From: Cryobacterium sp. MP_M3
GTDB taxonomy: Bacteria > Actinomycetota > Actinomycetes > Actinomycetales > Microbacteriaceae
NCBI RefSeq assembly: GCF_015752155.1
Contig: NZ_JADOVI010000007.1
Coordinates: 1-64,000, forward strand
Reading direction: 5' to 3'
DNA length: 64,000 bases
Shown here one piece after another: positions 45,678 to 54,852 of the stretch (positions are counted from its first letter, which is position 1; the number at the start of each line of letters is the position of its first letter). Position numbers and translations under genes: made by a program. The notes beneath the pieces were generated by a model. The model was not told the origin of the DNA, made no database searches, and was given only the letters and a program-made list of their open reading frames with translations.

Positions 45678-46694
45678 GTGACACTCCCCTTCGCAGAACC
45701 CGGCGTCGCCGACCACAACATCTCAATCGTCATCCCCGTCTACCAGGGAGAACGCACTCTCTCCGGCGTGCTCGACGAGATCGAGCCATTGACCAGGGTG
45801 ACCACCAGCCCGGACGGATACAGGTTCCAAGTGGAGGAAGTGCTGCTGGTATTCGACCACGGCCCGGACGATTCGGCTGCGATCATCCGCGACCTGACCA
45901 CCCACTTTCCCTTCGCCCGCGGCATCTGGCTGAGCAAGAACTTCGGCCAGCACGCCGCGACCCTGGCCGGAATGGCATCCTCCGGGGGTGACTGGATCGT
46001 CACCCTCGATGAGGATGGTCAGCACGACCCCCGCGCGATCGGCGGGATGCTTGACACGGCCATGCGCGAGCAGGCGAGCGTTGTCTACGCCAAACCCACC
46101 AACCCTGCCCCGCACGGCGTCCTGCGCAACGGGGCGTCCAAAGCGGCCAAGTACCTGCTCACCAAGCTGTCCGGAACCGGTGCCGCAGCCGACTACCAGA
46201 GCTACCGGCTTCTGCTCGGCAACATCGGCCGGAGCGTCGCAGCCTACGCCGGCTCAGGCGTCTACCTCGATGTGGCCATCGGCTGGGTCGCCGCGAAGGT
46301 CACGACCTCTCCGGTTGAACTGCGCGAGGAAGGCGAGCGCAGCTCCGGCTATTCCGCCCGCCGGCTGTTCTCCCACTTCTGGAGCATGATCCTAACCACC
46401 GGGACCCGGGGCCTGCGCATCGTCAGCGGTCTCGGCGTGGTCTTCGCGTTGATCGGCGTCGTCTTCGCGGTCGTCATCTTCATCCAGCGCCTCACCGGTG
46501 ACATCGCCATCCAGGGCTGGGCCTCTCTCAGCGTGCTCGTGCTGCTTAGCGCCGGGTTTATCCTGTTCTCCCTTGGCATCATCGCGGAGTACATCGGCAT
46601 CAACGTGAACATGGCAATGGGCAAGCCCCCGTACCTGATCACCACCGACCCGGCGGATGGGCCTCTCGGGCGGACGCGCAAAGCCGACCGGTGA
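45678..46694 (+). CDS. GT2 glycosyltransferase, polyprenyl-phosphate-sugar synthase-like
   Basis: About 338 residues. The GT-A domain has ISIVIPVYQGERTL, LLVFDHGPDDS, LSKNFGQHAATLAGM and the metal motif VTLDEDGQHDP, closely following DPM1/ArnC-type enzymes that load a sugar onto polyprenyl phosphate. Two C-terminal membrane helices (about residues 255-320) agree with GtrB/ArnC-type membership. Its lipid-linked product would feed GT-C enzymes such as those at 31 and 42 kb. The frame opens at 45621 within the previous gene; the GTG at 45678 behind TAGGTT is preferred. The next gene overlaps its stop by 4 bp. Confidence 0.87.
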   Translation: MTLPFAEPGVADHNISIVIPVYQGERTLSGVLDEIEPLTRVTTSPDGYRFQVEEVLLVFDHGPDDSAAIIRDLTTHFPFARGIWLSKNFGQHAATLAGMASSGGDWIVTLDEDGQHDPRAIGGMLDTAMREQASVVYAKPTNPAPHGVLRNGASKAAKYLLTKLSGTGAAADYQSYRLLLGNIGRSVAAYAGSGVYLDVAIGWVAAKVTTSPVELREEGERSSGYSARRLFSHFWSMILTTGTRGLRIVSGLGVVFALIGVVFAVVIFIQRLTGDIAIQGWASLSVLVLLSAGFILFSLGIIAEYIGINVNMAMGKPPYLITTDPADGPLGRTRKADR

Positions 46695-47656
46695 CCACAT
46701 ACGCCTGGGTGATCGGAGCCCGCGGCCTGCTCGGCGGCGCGACGACGGCGGCGATCGATCGACGACCTGACTGGGTTCTACTGAATGCCGAGCCGTTGCC
46801 GTGGTTGGACGACGACGCCCTCGCTGCCGCTGCCGCCGCGCACGCCGGCCGGTTAATGGACCACGCGGGCGGGGCAGCGACCTGGGCCGTCGTCTGGCTG
46901 GCCGGGAACGCGGTCACGTCGACTCCTCCTCCGGCGATAGCACGGGAATTGCACCAGCTGGGGCTTGTGCTTGACGCGGTCGGCGCAGCTGCCACCGTAC
47001 GCGGCTGTGGCGCCACCGGCGCGGTCTTCTATTCCTCCTCCGCGGGCGGAGTGTACGGCGGCTCGGCGCGGCCCCCGTTCAACGAGCAGAGCACCCCGGT
47101 CCCCATCTCGAACTACGGTTCATTCAAACTCGATGCTGAAGCTAGCCTGTTCGAATTCTCTCGCGTCACGGGCGTCTCGGTTCTCGCCGGCCGGATCGCA
47201 AACCTGTACGGGCCGGGCCAGAAACTCGGCAAAATGCAGGGACTGATCTCGCACCTTGCCAAGGCGCAGTTCTCCCCCAAGCCGGCGTCGATCTTCGTGC
47301 CGCTGGAAACCATGCGTGACTACATTTTCGTGCGTGATTGCGCCGAACTGGTCATCGATTGCCTTGGACGTCTGCTCACGGTAACGGCGAGAGAGGGACG
47401 CACCGCGATCGTCAAAAACCTCGCCTCCGGCCAGGCCGTGACGATCAGCAATCTGCTGGGACACATCCGCAGCCTGGCCAAGGGCAGGCCGAACGTCATG
47501 CTCGGCTACTCAGCGGAGGCGTCCATGCAGGGCCTCGACCTGCGGATCACGTCGACCGTATGGCCCGACCTGGACCGGCGCCAGCTGACCAGCCTGCCGG
47601 CCGGGATCAAGGCAACCATGGACGACGTGCTCGCGCACATCCAGTCCGGCGGATAG
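46691..47656 (+). CDS. NAD-dependent epimerase/dehydratase-like protein
   Basis: A 321-residue extended SDR. The dinucleotide loop is VIGARGLLGGA, the serine region is VFYSSSAGGVYGG and the catalytic pair is in NYGSFKLD; GRIANLYGPGQ and the late MRDYIFVRD are typical of sugar-nucleotide epimerases and reductases. The GTG start overlaps the preceding stop (GTGA), so it is coupled to the DPM-like transferase and may prepare or modify its sugar donor. The substrate is unknown. An imperfect hairpin terminator separates it from convergent rmlA. Confidence 0.82.
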   Translation: MTTYAWVIGARGLLGGATTAAIDRRPDWVLLNAEPLPWLDDDALAAAAAAHAGRLMDHAGGAATWAVVWLAGNAVTSTPPPAIARELHQLGLVLDAVGAAATVRGCGATGAVFYSSSAGGVYGGSARPPFNEQSTPVPISNYGSFKLDAEASLFEFSRVTGVSVLAGRIANLYGPGQKLGKMQGLISHLAKAQFSPKPASIFVPLETMRDYIFVRDCAELVIDCLGRLLTVTAREGRTAIVKNLASGQAVTISNLLGHIRSLAKGRPNVMLGYSAEASMQGLDLRITSTVWPDLDRRQLTSLPAGIKATMDDVLAHIQSGG

Positions 47657-47666
47657 CCCGACGGCG

Positions 47667-47696
47667 GCTCGTGAGGACCGGCTGCCGGTCACGAGC
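47667..47696. terminator. Bulged hairpin between convergent genes
   Basis: GCTCGTG and CACGAGC pair as an outer stem, with ACCGG and CCGGT as an inner stem on the loop CTG and a 3-nt bulge (AGG) on one side. It lies between the epimerase-like gene and rmlA. No T-run. Confidence 0.55.
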
Positions 47697-47708
47697 GGGG
47701 CGAAGGGG

Positions 47709-48575
47709 TCAGTCCGACTTGAGCAGACCGGACAAGTACACACCGTAGCCGCTCTTAACCAGCGGGGCGGCCAGCTCGGCGAGCTTTGCGCTGTCAATCC
47801 AGCCGGCGCGCCATGCGATCTCCTCGATGCAGCCGATCTTGTGGCCCTGACGGTCCTCAATGACCTTGACGTACTCCGAAGCCTGCATCATCGACTCGAA
47901 GGTGCCGGTGTCCAGCCAGGCTGTCCCGCGGTCGAGCACCTGGACGTGCAGGTTCCCCTGTTCGAGGTAGCGCTCATTGATGGTGCTGATCTCCAGCTCA
48001 CCGCGTGCACTCGGCTGGATCGTCTTGGCGATTGCGACGACGGTGTTGTCGTAGAAATAGAGCCCAGGGACGGCGTAATTGCTCTTGGGGGCGGTCGGCT
48101 TCTCTTCGATCGACACGGCAGTGAAATCCTCGTCGAACTCGACGACGCCGTAGGCGGTCGGGTTGCTGACGTGGTAGGCGAAGATGCTGGCGCCTTCGAT
48201 GCCGGCGTTGCCGCGGAGAGCGGAGCCGAGCCCGGCACCGTGGAAGATATTGTCGCCGAGCACCAGGGCGACGCTTTCATCACCAATGAAGTCCTCGCCG
48301 ATGATGAAGGCCTGCGCGAGGCCGTCTGGAGACGGCTGGATCGCATACTCGATGCGGATGCCGAGGGCCGATCCGTCGCCCAGGAGAGCACGGAATTGAT
48401 CGTTGTACTCCGGTGTCGTAATGATCAGAACTTCCTTGATCCCGGCCATCATCAGCGTGGACAAGGGGTAGTAGATCATCGGTTTGTCGTAGATCGGCAT
48501 CAACTGCTTGGAAATGCCCTTGGTGATCGGCCAGAGCCGAGAGCCGGATCCACCGGCCAGAATGATTCCGCGCAT
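47709..48575 (-). CDS. rmlA: Glucose-1-phosphate thymidylyltransferase
   Basis: A 288-residue nucleotidyltransferase making dTDP-glucose from glucose-1-phosphate and dTTP, the first step to dTDP-L-rhamnose. The signature is [16 protein letters not shown] (most enzymes read GGSGTRLxPxT), followed by [50 protein letters not shown] and [10 protein letters not shown]. It lies 2 bp after rmlC on the same strand; rmlB and rmlD are divergent, so all four rhamnose genes are clustered. Confidence 0.96.
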   Translation of the reverse strand: MRGIILAGGSGSRLWPITKGISKQLMPIYDKPMIYYPLSTLMMAGIKEVLIITTPEYNDQFRALLGDGSALGIRIEYAIQPSPDGLAQAFIIGEDFIGDESVALVLGDNIFHGAGLGSALRGNAGIEGASIFAYHVSNPTAYGVVEFDEDFTAVSIEEKPTAPKSNYAVPGLYFYDNTVVAIAKTIQPSARGELEISTINERYLEQGNLHVQVLDRGTAWLDTGTFESMMQASEYVKVIEDRQGHKIGCIEEIAWRAGWIDSAKLAELAAPLVKSGYGVYLSGLLKSD

Positions 48576-48577
48576 GG

Positions 48578-49186
48578 TTAGTTCGTCTCCTTCAGGGATT
48601 CGTAGAGGGCGCGGGCGGCCGGCCAGGTCGGCAGCAGTCCGCTGGCGGCTGCGGCGGACAACCCGGGTGCGTCCGTGTCTTTCGTGGAGAGCAGCGGGGC
48701 GCCTGCCTCGGGAGGGAAGACCAGGCCGACCTCAGGATCAAGCGGGTTGATGCCGTGCTCGTGACCGGGGTTGAACGTCGATGAGACCAGGTAGCTCACG
48801 GTGGCGTTCTCGGTCAGCGCGACAAAGGCATGACCCAGACCCTCCGACAAGTACACGGCCCGACGGTCGATGTCGTCGAGGAGGACGGTGTCCCACTTCC
48901 CGAAGGTCGGGGAGCCGACTCGAATGTCGATGACATAGTCGAGGACAGCGCCATGGGTGGCGGTGACGTACTTGGCCTGTCCCGGCGGGATGTCAGCGAA
49001 ATGGATGCCGCGCACAACACCGCGCCTGGACACGGACGTGTTCGCCTGCCTCAGGTCGAGGGGATGACCGACGACCTCGGCGAGCTTGTCGAATCGGTAC
49101 CACTCGAAGAACACGCCGCGGTCATCCCCGAAAAGTTTCGGGGTGATCTCGTAGGCATCGGGGATGGAAAGCTCGCGAATCAGCAC
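48578..49186 (-). CDS. rmlC: dTDP-4-dehydrorhamnose 3,5-epimerase
   Basis: A 202-residue cupin epimerase converting dTDP-4-keto-6-deoxyglucose to its rhamno form. Conserved parts are the N-terminal [12 protein letters not shown], the histidine in [26 protein letters not shown] with [13 protein letters not shown], and NPLDPEVGL. Length is usual for RmlC. It is first in the minus-strand pair rmlC-rmlA; 70 bp separate it from divergent rmlB and must hold both promoters. Confidence 0.95.
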   Translation of the reverse strand: MLIRELSIPDAYEITPKLFGDDRGVFFEWYRFDKLAEVVGHPLDLRQANTSVSRRGVVRGIHFADIPPGQAKYVTATHGAVLDYVIDIRVGSPTFGKWDTVLLDDIDRRAVYLSEGLGHAFVALTENATVSYLVSSTFNPGHEHGINPLDPEVGLVFPPEAGAPLLSTKDTDAPGLSAAAASGLLPTWPAARALYESLKETN

Positions 49187-49215
49187 TTCGAGAGTCTACC
49201 AAGGAGGCGGCAGGC

Positions 49216-49221
49216 TAGAAT
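49216..49221 (+). promoter_or_regulatory. -10 box for rmlB
   Basis: TAGAAT within GCTAGAATCGCGGG, nearly identical to the motif before the ABC exporter genes at 36326. The rmlB leader would be about 30 nt. Confidence 0.4.
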
Positions 49222-49256
49222 CGCGGGGCACCCTTGAGAGAAATGGCATTCATTTT

Positions 49257-50243
49257 ATGAAGATCCTCGTCACCGGCGGCGCCGGCTTTATCGGCTCGAA
49301 TTTCGTTCGCCGCACCCTTGAAGACGCCTACCCGGGCCTCGAAGGCGCCGAAGTGGTCGTGCTCGATGCGCTCACCTATTCGGGAAATCTCGAGAACCTG
49401 GCTCCCATTGCAGAGAGCCCCCGTTATTCGTTCGTGCACGGCGACATCCGCGACGCCGCCCTGCTCGACACATTGTTCCCGTCGCTCGACGCCGTCGTGC
49501 ACTTCGCCGCCGAGTCCCACGTGGACCGCTCGGTGCGCGACGCCTCGATCTTCGTCGAGACCAACGTGCTCGGCACCCAGCAGCTGCTCGACGCGGCCCT
49601 GCGCCACGACCTCCAGCGCTTCGTGCACGTCTCGACCGACGAGGTCTACGGCTCCATCGCCGAGGGTTCATGGGATGAAGAACGCGCGCTCGAGCCCAAC
49701 TCGCCGTACTCGGCGTCCAAGGCCGGCAGTGACCTGCTCGCCCGCAGCTATCACCGGACGCACGGGCTGAACATCTCCATCACCCGCTGCTCGAACAACT
49801 ACGGCCCGTACCACTTCCCCGAGAAGGTCATCCCGCTGTTCGTCACGAACCTGATCGACGACAAGCATGTTCCCCTCTACGGAGAGGGCAACAACATCCG
49901 TGACTGGCTGCACGTGGACGACCACACCCGCGCCATCGCCATGGTGCTCGTCGGCGGTCGCGCCGGTGAAATCTACAACATCGGCGGCGGCACCGAATTG
50001 ACCAACCTCGAGCTGACGCAGCTGTTGCTGGATGCCACCGGCAAGGACTGGTCCTACGTCGACCGAGTCGCCGACCGGCTCGGCCACGACCTGCGCTACT
50101 CGGTCGACATCGGCAAGATCCAGGCCGAGCTCGGTTACGCCCCGCTGGTCCCCTTCGAACAGGGCCTCGCCGACGTCGTGCAGTGGTACCGGGACAACCG
50201 CGACTGGTGGGAGCCGCTCAAAGCACGCGCGGAGCTGAACTAG
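49257..50243 (+). CDS. rmlB: dTDP-glucose 4,6-dehydratase
   Basis: A 328-residue extended SDR converting dTDP-glucose to dTDP-4-keto-6-deoxyglucose. Motifs are ILVTGGAGFIGSNFVR, FAAESHVDRSVRDASIFVETN, the RmlB-specific STDEVYG with the catalytic Asp-Glu, YSASKAGSDLLARSY and TRCSNNYGPYHFPEKVIP. The ATG at 49257 fits the family N-terminus. The rmlD GTG follows after 2 bp, so the pair is one transcript. Confidence 0.97.
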   Translation: MKILVTGGAGFIGSNFVRRTLEDAYPGLEGAEVVVLDALTYSGNLENLAPIAESPRYSFVHGDIRDAALLDTLFPSLDAVVHFAAESHVDRSVRDASIFVETNVLGTQQLLDAALRHDLQRFVHVSTDEVYGSIAEGSWDEERALEPNSPYSASKAGSDLLARSYHRTHGLNISITRCSNNYGPYHFPEKVIPLFVTNLIDDKHVPLYGEGNNIRDWLHVDDHTRAIAMVLVGGRAGEIYNIGGGTELTNLELTQLLLDATGKDWSYVDRVADRLGHDLRYSVDIGKIQAELGYAPLVPFEQGLADVVQWYRDNRDWWEPLKARAELN

Positions 50244-50245
50244 CA

Positions 50246-51100
50246 GTGACCCGCTACCTCATCGCGGGCGCCTACGGAATGCTCGGCCGCGACCTCCAAA
50301 CCGCTCTGCTGGGTCGAGACGTGACCGCACTGGACCGGGATTCCCTGGACATCACCGACCTCGCCGCCGTCCTGGCCGCGGCCGACGGGTACGACGTCAT
50401 CGTCAATGCGGCGGCGTACACCAGGGTCGACGAGGCGGAAACGCAGGAGGATACGGCGTATGCGGTGAATGCCGTCGGCGCCCGCAACCTGGCCGCGGCG
50501 GCAGCACGGCATTCCGCCCGGCTCGTCCAGGTCTCCACCGATTATGTGTTCAACGGCAACGCAACCGAGCCGTATCGGGAGGAAGCCCCGCTCGACCCGA
50601 TTTCGGCTTACGGTCGCACCAAGGCCGCCGGCGAACGTTTCGTTCTGGCGGAGAACCCGGCCGCAAGCTACATCGTGCGAACCGCCTGGCTCTACGGCGA
50701 GCACGGTCCGAATTTTCCCAAGACGATGCTTCGACTGGCCGGTTCCCACCCGACGGTGGGCGTCGTCAACGACCAGTTCGGCCAGCCGACCTGGACCGCT
50801 GACCTGGCCCGGCAGATCGTGATCCTGCTCGACTCGGATGCCCCGGCCGGCATCTACCATGGCACCAGTAGCGGTGAAACGAGCTGGTTCGACTTCGCCA
50901 AAGCTGTTTTCTCCGACGCAGGACTCGATCCCGCGCGAGTGACGCCGACGGACAGTTCGCAGTTCATCCGCCCGGCGCCGCGGCCCTCGTATTCGGTGCT
51001 GGGCCACGACGCCTGGCGTGCCGCCGGGCTCAGCCCGATCCGCGACTGGCGGGAGGCACTTGCCGAGGCGAGCAGCCGGGGAGTCTTCGACCCCGCCTGA
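50246..51100 (+). CDS. rmlD: dTDP-4-dehydrorhamnose reductase
   Basis: A 284-residue SDR catalysing the last step to dTDP-L-rhamnose. It shows YLIAGAYGMLGRDLQ, VIVNAAAYTRVDEAE, VSTDYVFNG, the YGRTKAAGE catalytic pair, VRTAWLYGEHGPNFPKTMLRL and NDQFGQPTWTADLA. The GTG at 50246 is 2 bp after the rmlB stop and gives the standard N-terminus. The conserved location near an LCP gene recalls Rv3266c/Rv3267 (from memory). Confidence 0.96.
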   Translation: MTRYLIAGAYGMLGRDLQTALLGRDVTALDRDSLDITDLAAVLAAADGYDVIVNAAAYTRVDEAETQEDTAYAVNAVGARNLAAAAARHSARLVQVSTDYVFNGNATEPYREEAPLDPISAYGRTKAAGERFVLAENPAASYIVRTAWLYGEHGPNFPKTMLRLAGSHPTVGVVNDQFGQPTWTADLARQIVILLDSDAPAGIYHGTSSGETSWFDFAKAVFSDAGLDPARVTPTDSSQFIRPAPRPSYSVLGHDAWRAAGLSPIRDWREALAEASSRGVFDPA

Positions 51101-51131
51101 ACACAGGACGCGGCACCGGCGCGGCCCGGCT

Positions 51132-53375
51132 TCAGGGTATGAACGAGAGAAGCTGCTGGGCCACGCCGGCGCCGATCGCGCTTTCACTGCCGAGGACAAC
51201 AATCCGCCCCGGCCGCAACCGCACCAACTCCGCCGCGATCGACGCCGGCACCTCGGTCGGAGACACCAGCAACACCGGCGCACCAGCGGCACCGGCGACC
51301 GGAGCCGCCGACAACGCATCCGGGAAATTCATCCCGCTCGCCACGTAGACCACCGACGCACCCGGAGCGAAACTCGCCGCCGACACGGCCGCACTCGTCG
51401 CAAACCGGTCCACCCCCGCCACACGACTGACCGTCCCCGCCGTGTATCCACGAAGCGCCACCACAACACCGGCACCGATCGCGCTCTCACTGCCGAGGAC
51501 AACAATCCGCCCCGGCCGCAACCGCACCAACTCCGCCGCGATCGACGCCGGCACCTCGGTCGGAGACACCAGCAACACCGGCGCACCAGCGGCACCGGCG
51601 ACCGGAGCCGCCGACAACGCATCCGGGAAATTCATCCCGCTCGCCACGTAGACCACCGACGCACCCGGAGCGAAACTCGCCGCCGACACGGCCGCACTCG
51701 TCGCAAACCGGTCCACCCCCGCCACACGACTGACCGTCCCCGCCGTGTATCCGCGAAGCGCCACCACAACACCGGCACCGATCGCGCTCTCACTGCCGAG
51801 GACAACAATCCGCCCCGGCCGCAACCGCACCAACTCGGCCGCGATCGACGCCGGCACCTCGGTCGGAGACACCAGCAACACCGGCGCACCAGCGGCACCG
51901 GCGACCGGAGCCGCCGACAACGCATCCGGGAAATTCATCCCGCTCGCCACGTAGACCACCGACGCACCCGGAGCGAAACTCGCCGCCGACACGGCCGCAC
52001 TCGTCGCAAACCGGTCCACCCCCGCCACCCGCGTGACCGGCATGGTCGGGGACAGCGTGACGGAGACGGAGGCCGCACCGCCCACGACGGAGTTCACCTT
52101 GACTCTGAGCCCACCAGACCGCGTCGACAAGCTCTGGCCCGCCGTGAGGTATTCCTTGTGCCCGTCGTGGGTGGTGGCGTCGGGGCTGAGGAGCACGACC
52201 GAACTGCCGTTCCCGCGAAGGGTCAACACCCGTACCCCCGGCGCCGTGCCGTAGGACGCGAGCAAGCCCGACTCGTAGAGCGACTGCGAATCCATCCCGC
52301 CGCCTCCTCGGAAATCGACGAAATAGGTTTGACCCGTCACGGGGTCGACCATGCGCAGCGCGCGCAGACCGGACGGGGACCCGGCAGAGGCCATGGTCAC
52401 ATCGATGTGCTGGGCCGCCGCTCCGACCGGAGGCGGGATGACTTGCATTTCTCCATCGCCGACCGCGCCGAGCAGCGACTTGTGGGTGATGTTGAGGGCC
52501 GTCGGCCGGGCATTCGCGATCAGCGTGCCGTTGTAGTTGACCGACCACGCCGCACCCATGATGTCGTAGTAGTCGCCGTAGGCGTGGTCTGCGCAGCCGT
52601 CCGAGTATGACCCGGTACCCGGATCAACGTTGCCCTCCGGCACTGCCGCGTCGGGGCAGTAGTGGGAGTTCGAGTGACCGAGACCAAGGTTGTGGCCGAA
52701 CTCGTGGGCGATGATGTCCAGGTCGTTCACCCCGCCAACCGAAGCCCAGATCGCGCCCCCGTTTGCTCCGCTGACGGGCGCGGCGGCGCTGCCGACGCTG
52801 CCCAGGCCTGTGCCGCCGCAATCCGCCGGGACGAGCACGAGCAGGTGCCTCGATGCCGCCGAGACGTAGCTCTGCACACCGTCCGGGTGGCCGAAGGCCT
52901 GCCCGGCTTCGGTCCACGCCTGCTGTTGCTGCGCGCACGTGAATGCGCTGGCGTAGCGCTTGATCGTGGCGCCGGCTGTCACTGACACGACCTGGTTGTT
53001 CGACTGCTGCTTCCAGTAGTCGCCGGTCTGCGTCACCAGCGCCCGCACCCGCGCGTCGTCTTCGGGCGCGGTCCAGCCTGTCGACCCGGACGGCACGATC
53101 ACGGCGACATCCACGACGTGGCTGCTCTGGGCCAGCCCGGCGGCCGGAAGGTCAGGCTGATTCTGGGGCTGTCGAAGCTGGGGGGTACGGGGCGAGCCGA
53201 GGATGTCGGCCGGGCTGACCATGTCATCGTTCAGGAGGTCCGTGGCGGGCGGGTCCAGACCGGTCAGGGGGCTCGACCCGCTGGCGGCGGCCGCCGGTCC
53301 GGGGTGCAACATGGCGACCATCAGTACGGTGGCGAGGAGCACCGAGCCGTTGGGTCGAGTCCATCGACGCTGCAT
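51132..53375 (-). CDS. Secreted metzincin metalloprotease with three cell-wall-binding (CWB2) repeats
   Basis: A 747-residue exported protein. A signal peptide (about residues 1-31, ending GPAAAAS) is followed by a prodomain and a zinc peptidase domain with the full metzincin motif HEFGHNLGLGHS (H224, E225, H228, H234) and a Met-turn at YYDIMG (M273). Residues about 455-747 are three near-identical copies of about 100 residues beginning RVAGVDRFATSAAVSAA and including GMNFPDALSAAPVAG, the CWB2 signature seen in clostridial and actinobacterial wall proteins. The protease is thus probably tethered to wall polymer. Substrate unknown. A hairpin (53389-53404) lies in its leader. Confidence 0.92.
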   Translation of the reverse strand: MQRRWTRPNGSVLLATVLMVAMLHPGPAAAASGSSPLTGLDPPATDLLNDDMVSPADILGSPRTPQLRQPQNQPDLPAAGLAQSSHVVDVAVIVPSGSTGWTAPEDDARVRALVTQTGDYWKQQSNNQVVSVTAGATIKRYASAFTCAQQQQAWTEAGQAFGHPDGVQSYVSAASRHLLVLVPADCGGTGLGSVGSAAAPVSGANGGAIWASVGGVNDLDIIAHEFGHNLGLGHSNSHYCPDAAVPEGNVDPGTGSYSDGCADHAYGDYYDIMGAAWSVNYNGTLIANARPTALNITHKSLLGAVGDGEMQVIPPPVGAAAQHIDVTMASAGSPSGLRALRMVDPVTGQTYFVDFRGGGGMDSQSLYESGLLASYGTAPGVRVLTLRGNGSSVVLLSPDATTHDGHKEYLTAGQSLSTRSGGLRVKVNSVVGGAASVSVTLSPTMPVTRVAGVDRFATSAAVSAASFAPGASVVYVASGMNFPDALSAAPVAGAAGAPVLLVSPTEVPASIAAELVRLRPGRIVVLGSESAIGAGVVVALRGYTAGTVSRVAGVDRFATSAAVSAASFAPGASVVYVASGMNFPDALSAAPVAGAAGAPVLLVSPTEVPASIAAELVRLRPGRIVVLGSESAIGAGVVVALRGYTAGTVSRVAGVDRFATSAAVSAASFAPGASVVYVASGMNFPDALSAAPVAGAAGAPVLLVSPTEVPASIAAELVRLRPGRIVVLGSESAIGAGVAQQLLSFIP
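51166..52026 (-). repeat. Three near-identical 303-bp tandem repeats encoding CWB2 modules
   Basis: Period 303 bp: 51724-52026, 51421-51723, and a shortened copy of about 255 bp at 51166-51420. The full copies differ at only a couple of visible positions (for example CCACGAAG versus CCGCGAAG), including synonymous sites, so they were duplicated recently or are being homogenised. Confidence 0.95.
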
Positions 53376-53679
53376 CGTAACCCGCTTTCGTGCCGGCGGG
53401 CACGGTTACCCCCGGCTATGTATAGCAGGATCCGGCCATGGTCGGCAGTACCCCCTTCGGGCTCAGACCCGGTCCTGCCGAAGGCGCGCACGGGTAAGTC
53501 GAGGGCGCAACCTTCGAGGCCGTAAAGTGTAGTGGTGCGATCACACCGGCTGAGAGCACCATGCCCGTTCGCCACTCTCAACTGAGGCGCCGGGCAATTG
53601 CAGGCCAGGGTGACTCGTCGTTGTCGCCGTCGTTACCGGGTTCTCGCCGCCGAGACCGACCAGAGAACAATGGAGAAGG
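53376..53679. other. Divergent intergenic region before the GT4 gene
   Basis: 304 bp between the metzincin start and the GT4 start. It contains a hairpin CGTGCC-GGCG-GGCACG (53389-53404) nested in GTAAC/GTTAC (53377-53381, 53405-53409) in the metzincin leader, and TATACA-like and TAAAGT-like -10 candidates on the two strands. No open reading frame in it looks real. Confidence 0.5.
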
Positions 53680-54825
53680 ATGACCACGTTGCGGGTAATT
53701 GTCGATCAGATGATTGCACCGGTGCCGGGGGGCATCGGCCGGTATACGGAGGAACTCACCCGTGCGCTCATCGCCACCGCCCCGGTGGACTGCGATGTGG
53801 AGGGAATTGTCTCAGCGTCGTCGCCGGAACAGTGCGCACGGATCGAGGCTGCCCTTCCCGGCTTGTCCGGCCTCCACCGCACAGCGCTGGGCCGACGTGA
53901 ACTCGCCGCCGCCTGGCAGCTCGGAGTGACGATCTCTCCCGGGCCTGGCATGATTCACGCCCCCGGCCTCCTGGCTCCGCTCCGGCGTCACAATCGGAAC
54001 AACGACGACACCCAGGTGGCCGTCACGGTCCACGACGCACTCGCCTGGACTCATCCCGAGGCGCTGACCCCGGCGACGGTCGCATGGACCAAAGCAATGA
54101 TGAAGAGGGCAAAACGGTATGCGGACGCGATCGTGGTGCCGAGCCACGCCGTCGCCGGTCAGCTCGCGGAAATCGTCGACCTGGGCGATCGAGTACGGGT
54201 CATCGGCAGCGCCGTCGGAAGCGGTCTGCGTCTCCCGTCGAACTCGTCGGCGACGGAGGTCGTCGCGACCAACCTGGCCCTGCCGCCCGAGTTCCTCGTC
54301 ACCGTGGGGTCCCTCGAGCCACGTCGCGGCATCACCGCGCTGGTCACCGCCCTGGGGATGCCGGCCGCGCCCGACCTTCCGCTGATCGTCGTCGGACCCG
54401 ATTCCTGGGGCGAGCTCGACCTTGCCTCGGTGGCCGACGAGGCCGGTCTGGAACCGGGCCGGGTCCGGTCGATGATCGGGCTGACCGACGAAGAACTCGC
54501 GGTCGTGATTTCGCGCGCGTCCGCACTCGTCTACCCGACTCTTGAGGAAGGTTTCGCCCTCCCGATCATCCAGGCCTTCCACTTGGGGACTCCGGTGGTG
54601 CACTCCGACGCTGCGGCGCTGCTGGAGGCCGCCGGTGACGCCGGGCTGACCGTGGAGCGTCTGGACGCCGCCGGCTACCCTGAGCGTCTCGCGGAGGCCA
54701 TTTCCCGCGTTCTCGGCGACAGTGCGCTGTCGGCTCGGCTGAGGATCGCCGGCGGCGACCGGGCGCGCGCTTTCACCTGGCGGGATTCCGCCGAACGGGT
54801 GTGGCAGCTCCACGCCGACCTCTAG
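53680..54825 (+). CDS. GT4-family glycosyltransferase
   Basis: A 381-residue GT-B enzyme. The N-terminal domain opens with VIVDQMIAPVPGGIGRYTEEL and has TVHDALAWTHPEAL and DAIVVPSHAVAGQL; the C-terminal domain has TVGSLEPRRGITAL, LIVVGPDSWG, and the GT4 EX7E-type region YPTLEEGFALPIIQAF followed by GTPVVHSDAAALLEAAG. Such enzymes often use GDP-mannose or a UDP-sugar. It stands alone on the plus strand between the metzincin and the convergent LCP gene. GGAG just before the ATG supports the start. Confidence 0.9.
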   Translation: MTTLRVIVDQMIAPVPGGIGRYTEELTRALIATAPVDCDVEGIVSASSPEQCARIEAALPGLSGLHRTALGRRELAAAWQLGVTISPGPGMIHAPGLLAPLRRHNRNNDDTQVAVTVHDALAWTHPEALTPATVAWTKAMMKRAKRYADAIVVPSHAVAGQLAEIVDLGDRVRVIGSAVGSGLRLPSNSSATEVVATNLALPPEFLVTVGSLEPRRGITALVTALGMPAAPDLPLIVVGPDSWGELDLASVADEAGLEPGRVRSMIGLTDEELAVVISRASALVYPTLEEGFALPIIQAFHLGTPVVHSDAAALLEAAGDAGLTVERLDAAGYPERLAEAISRVLGDSALSARLRIAGGDRARAFTWRDSAERVWQLHADL

Positions 54826-54852
54826 CAGACCGCGAAGGCCGGGAGGGAAGCG

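Noticed and set aside
51018..52610. Plus-strand repetitive frame of 530 codons across the CWB2 repeats
   Set aside because: It is the antisense of the metzincin repeats; the repetitive Arg/His pattern comes from the 303-bp DNA repeats.
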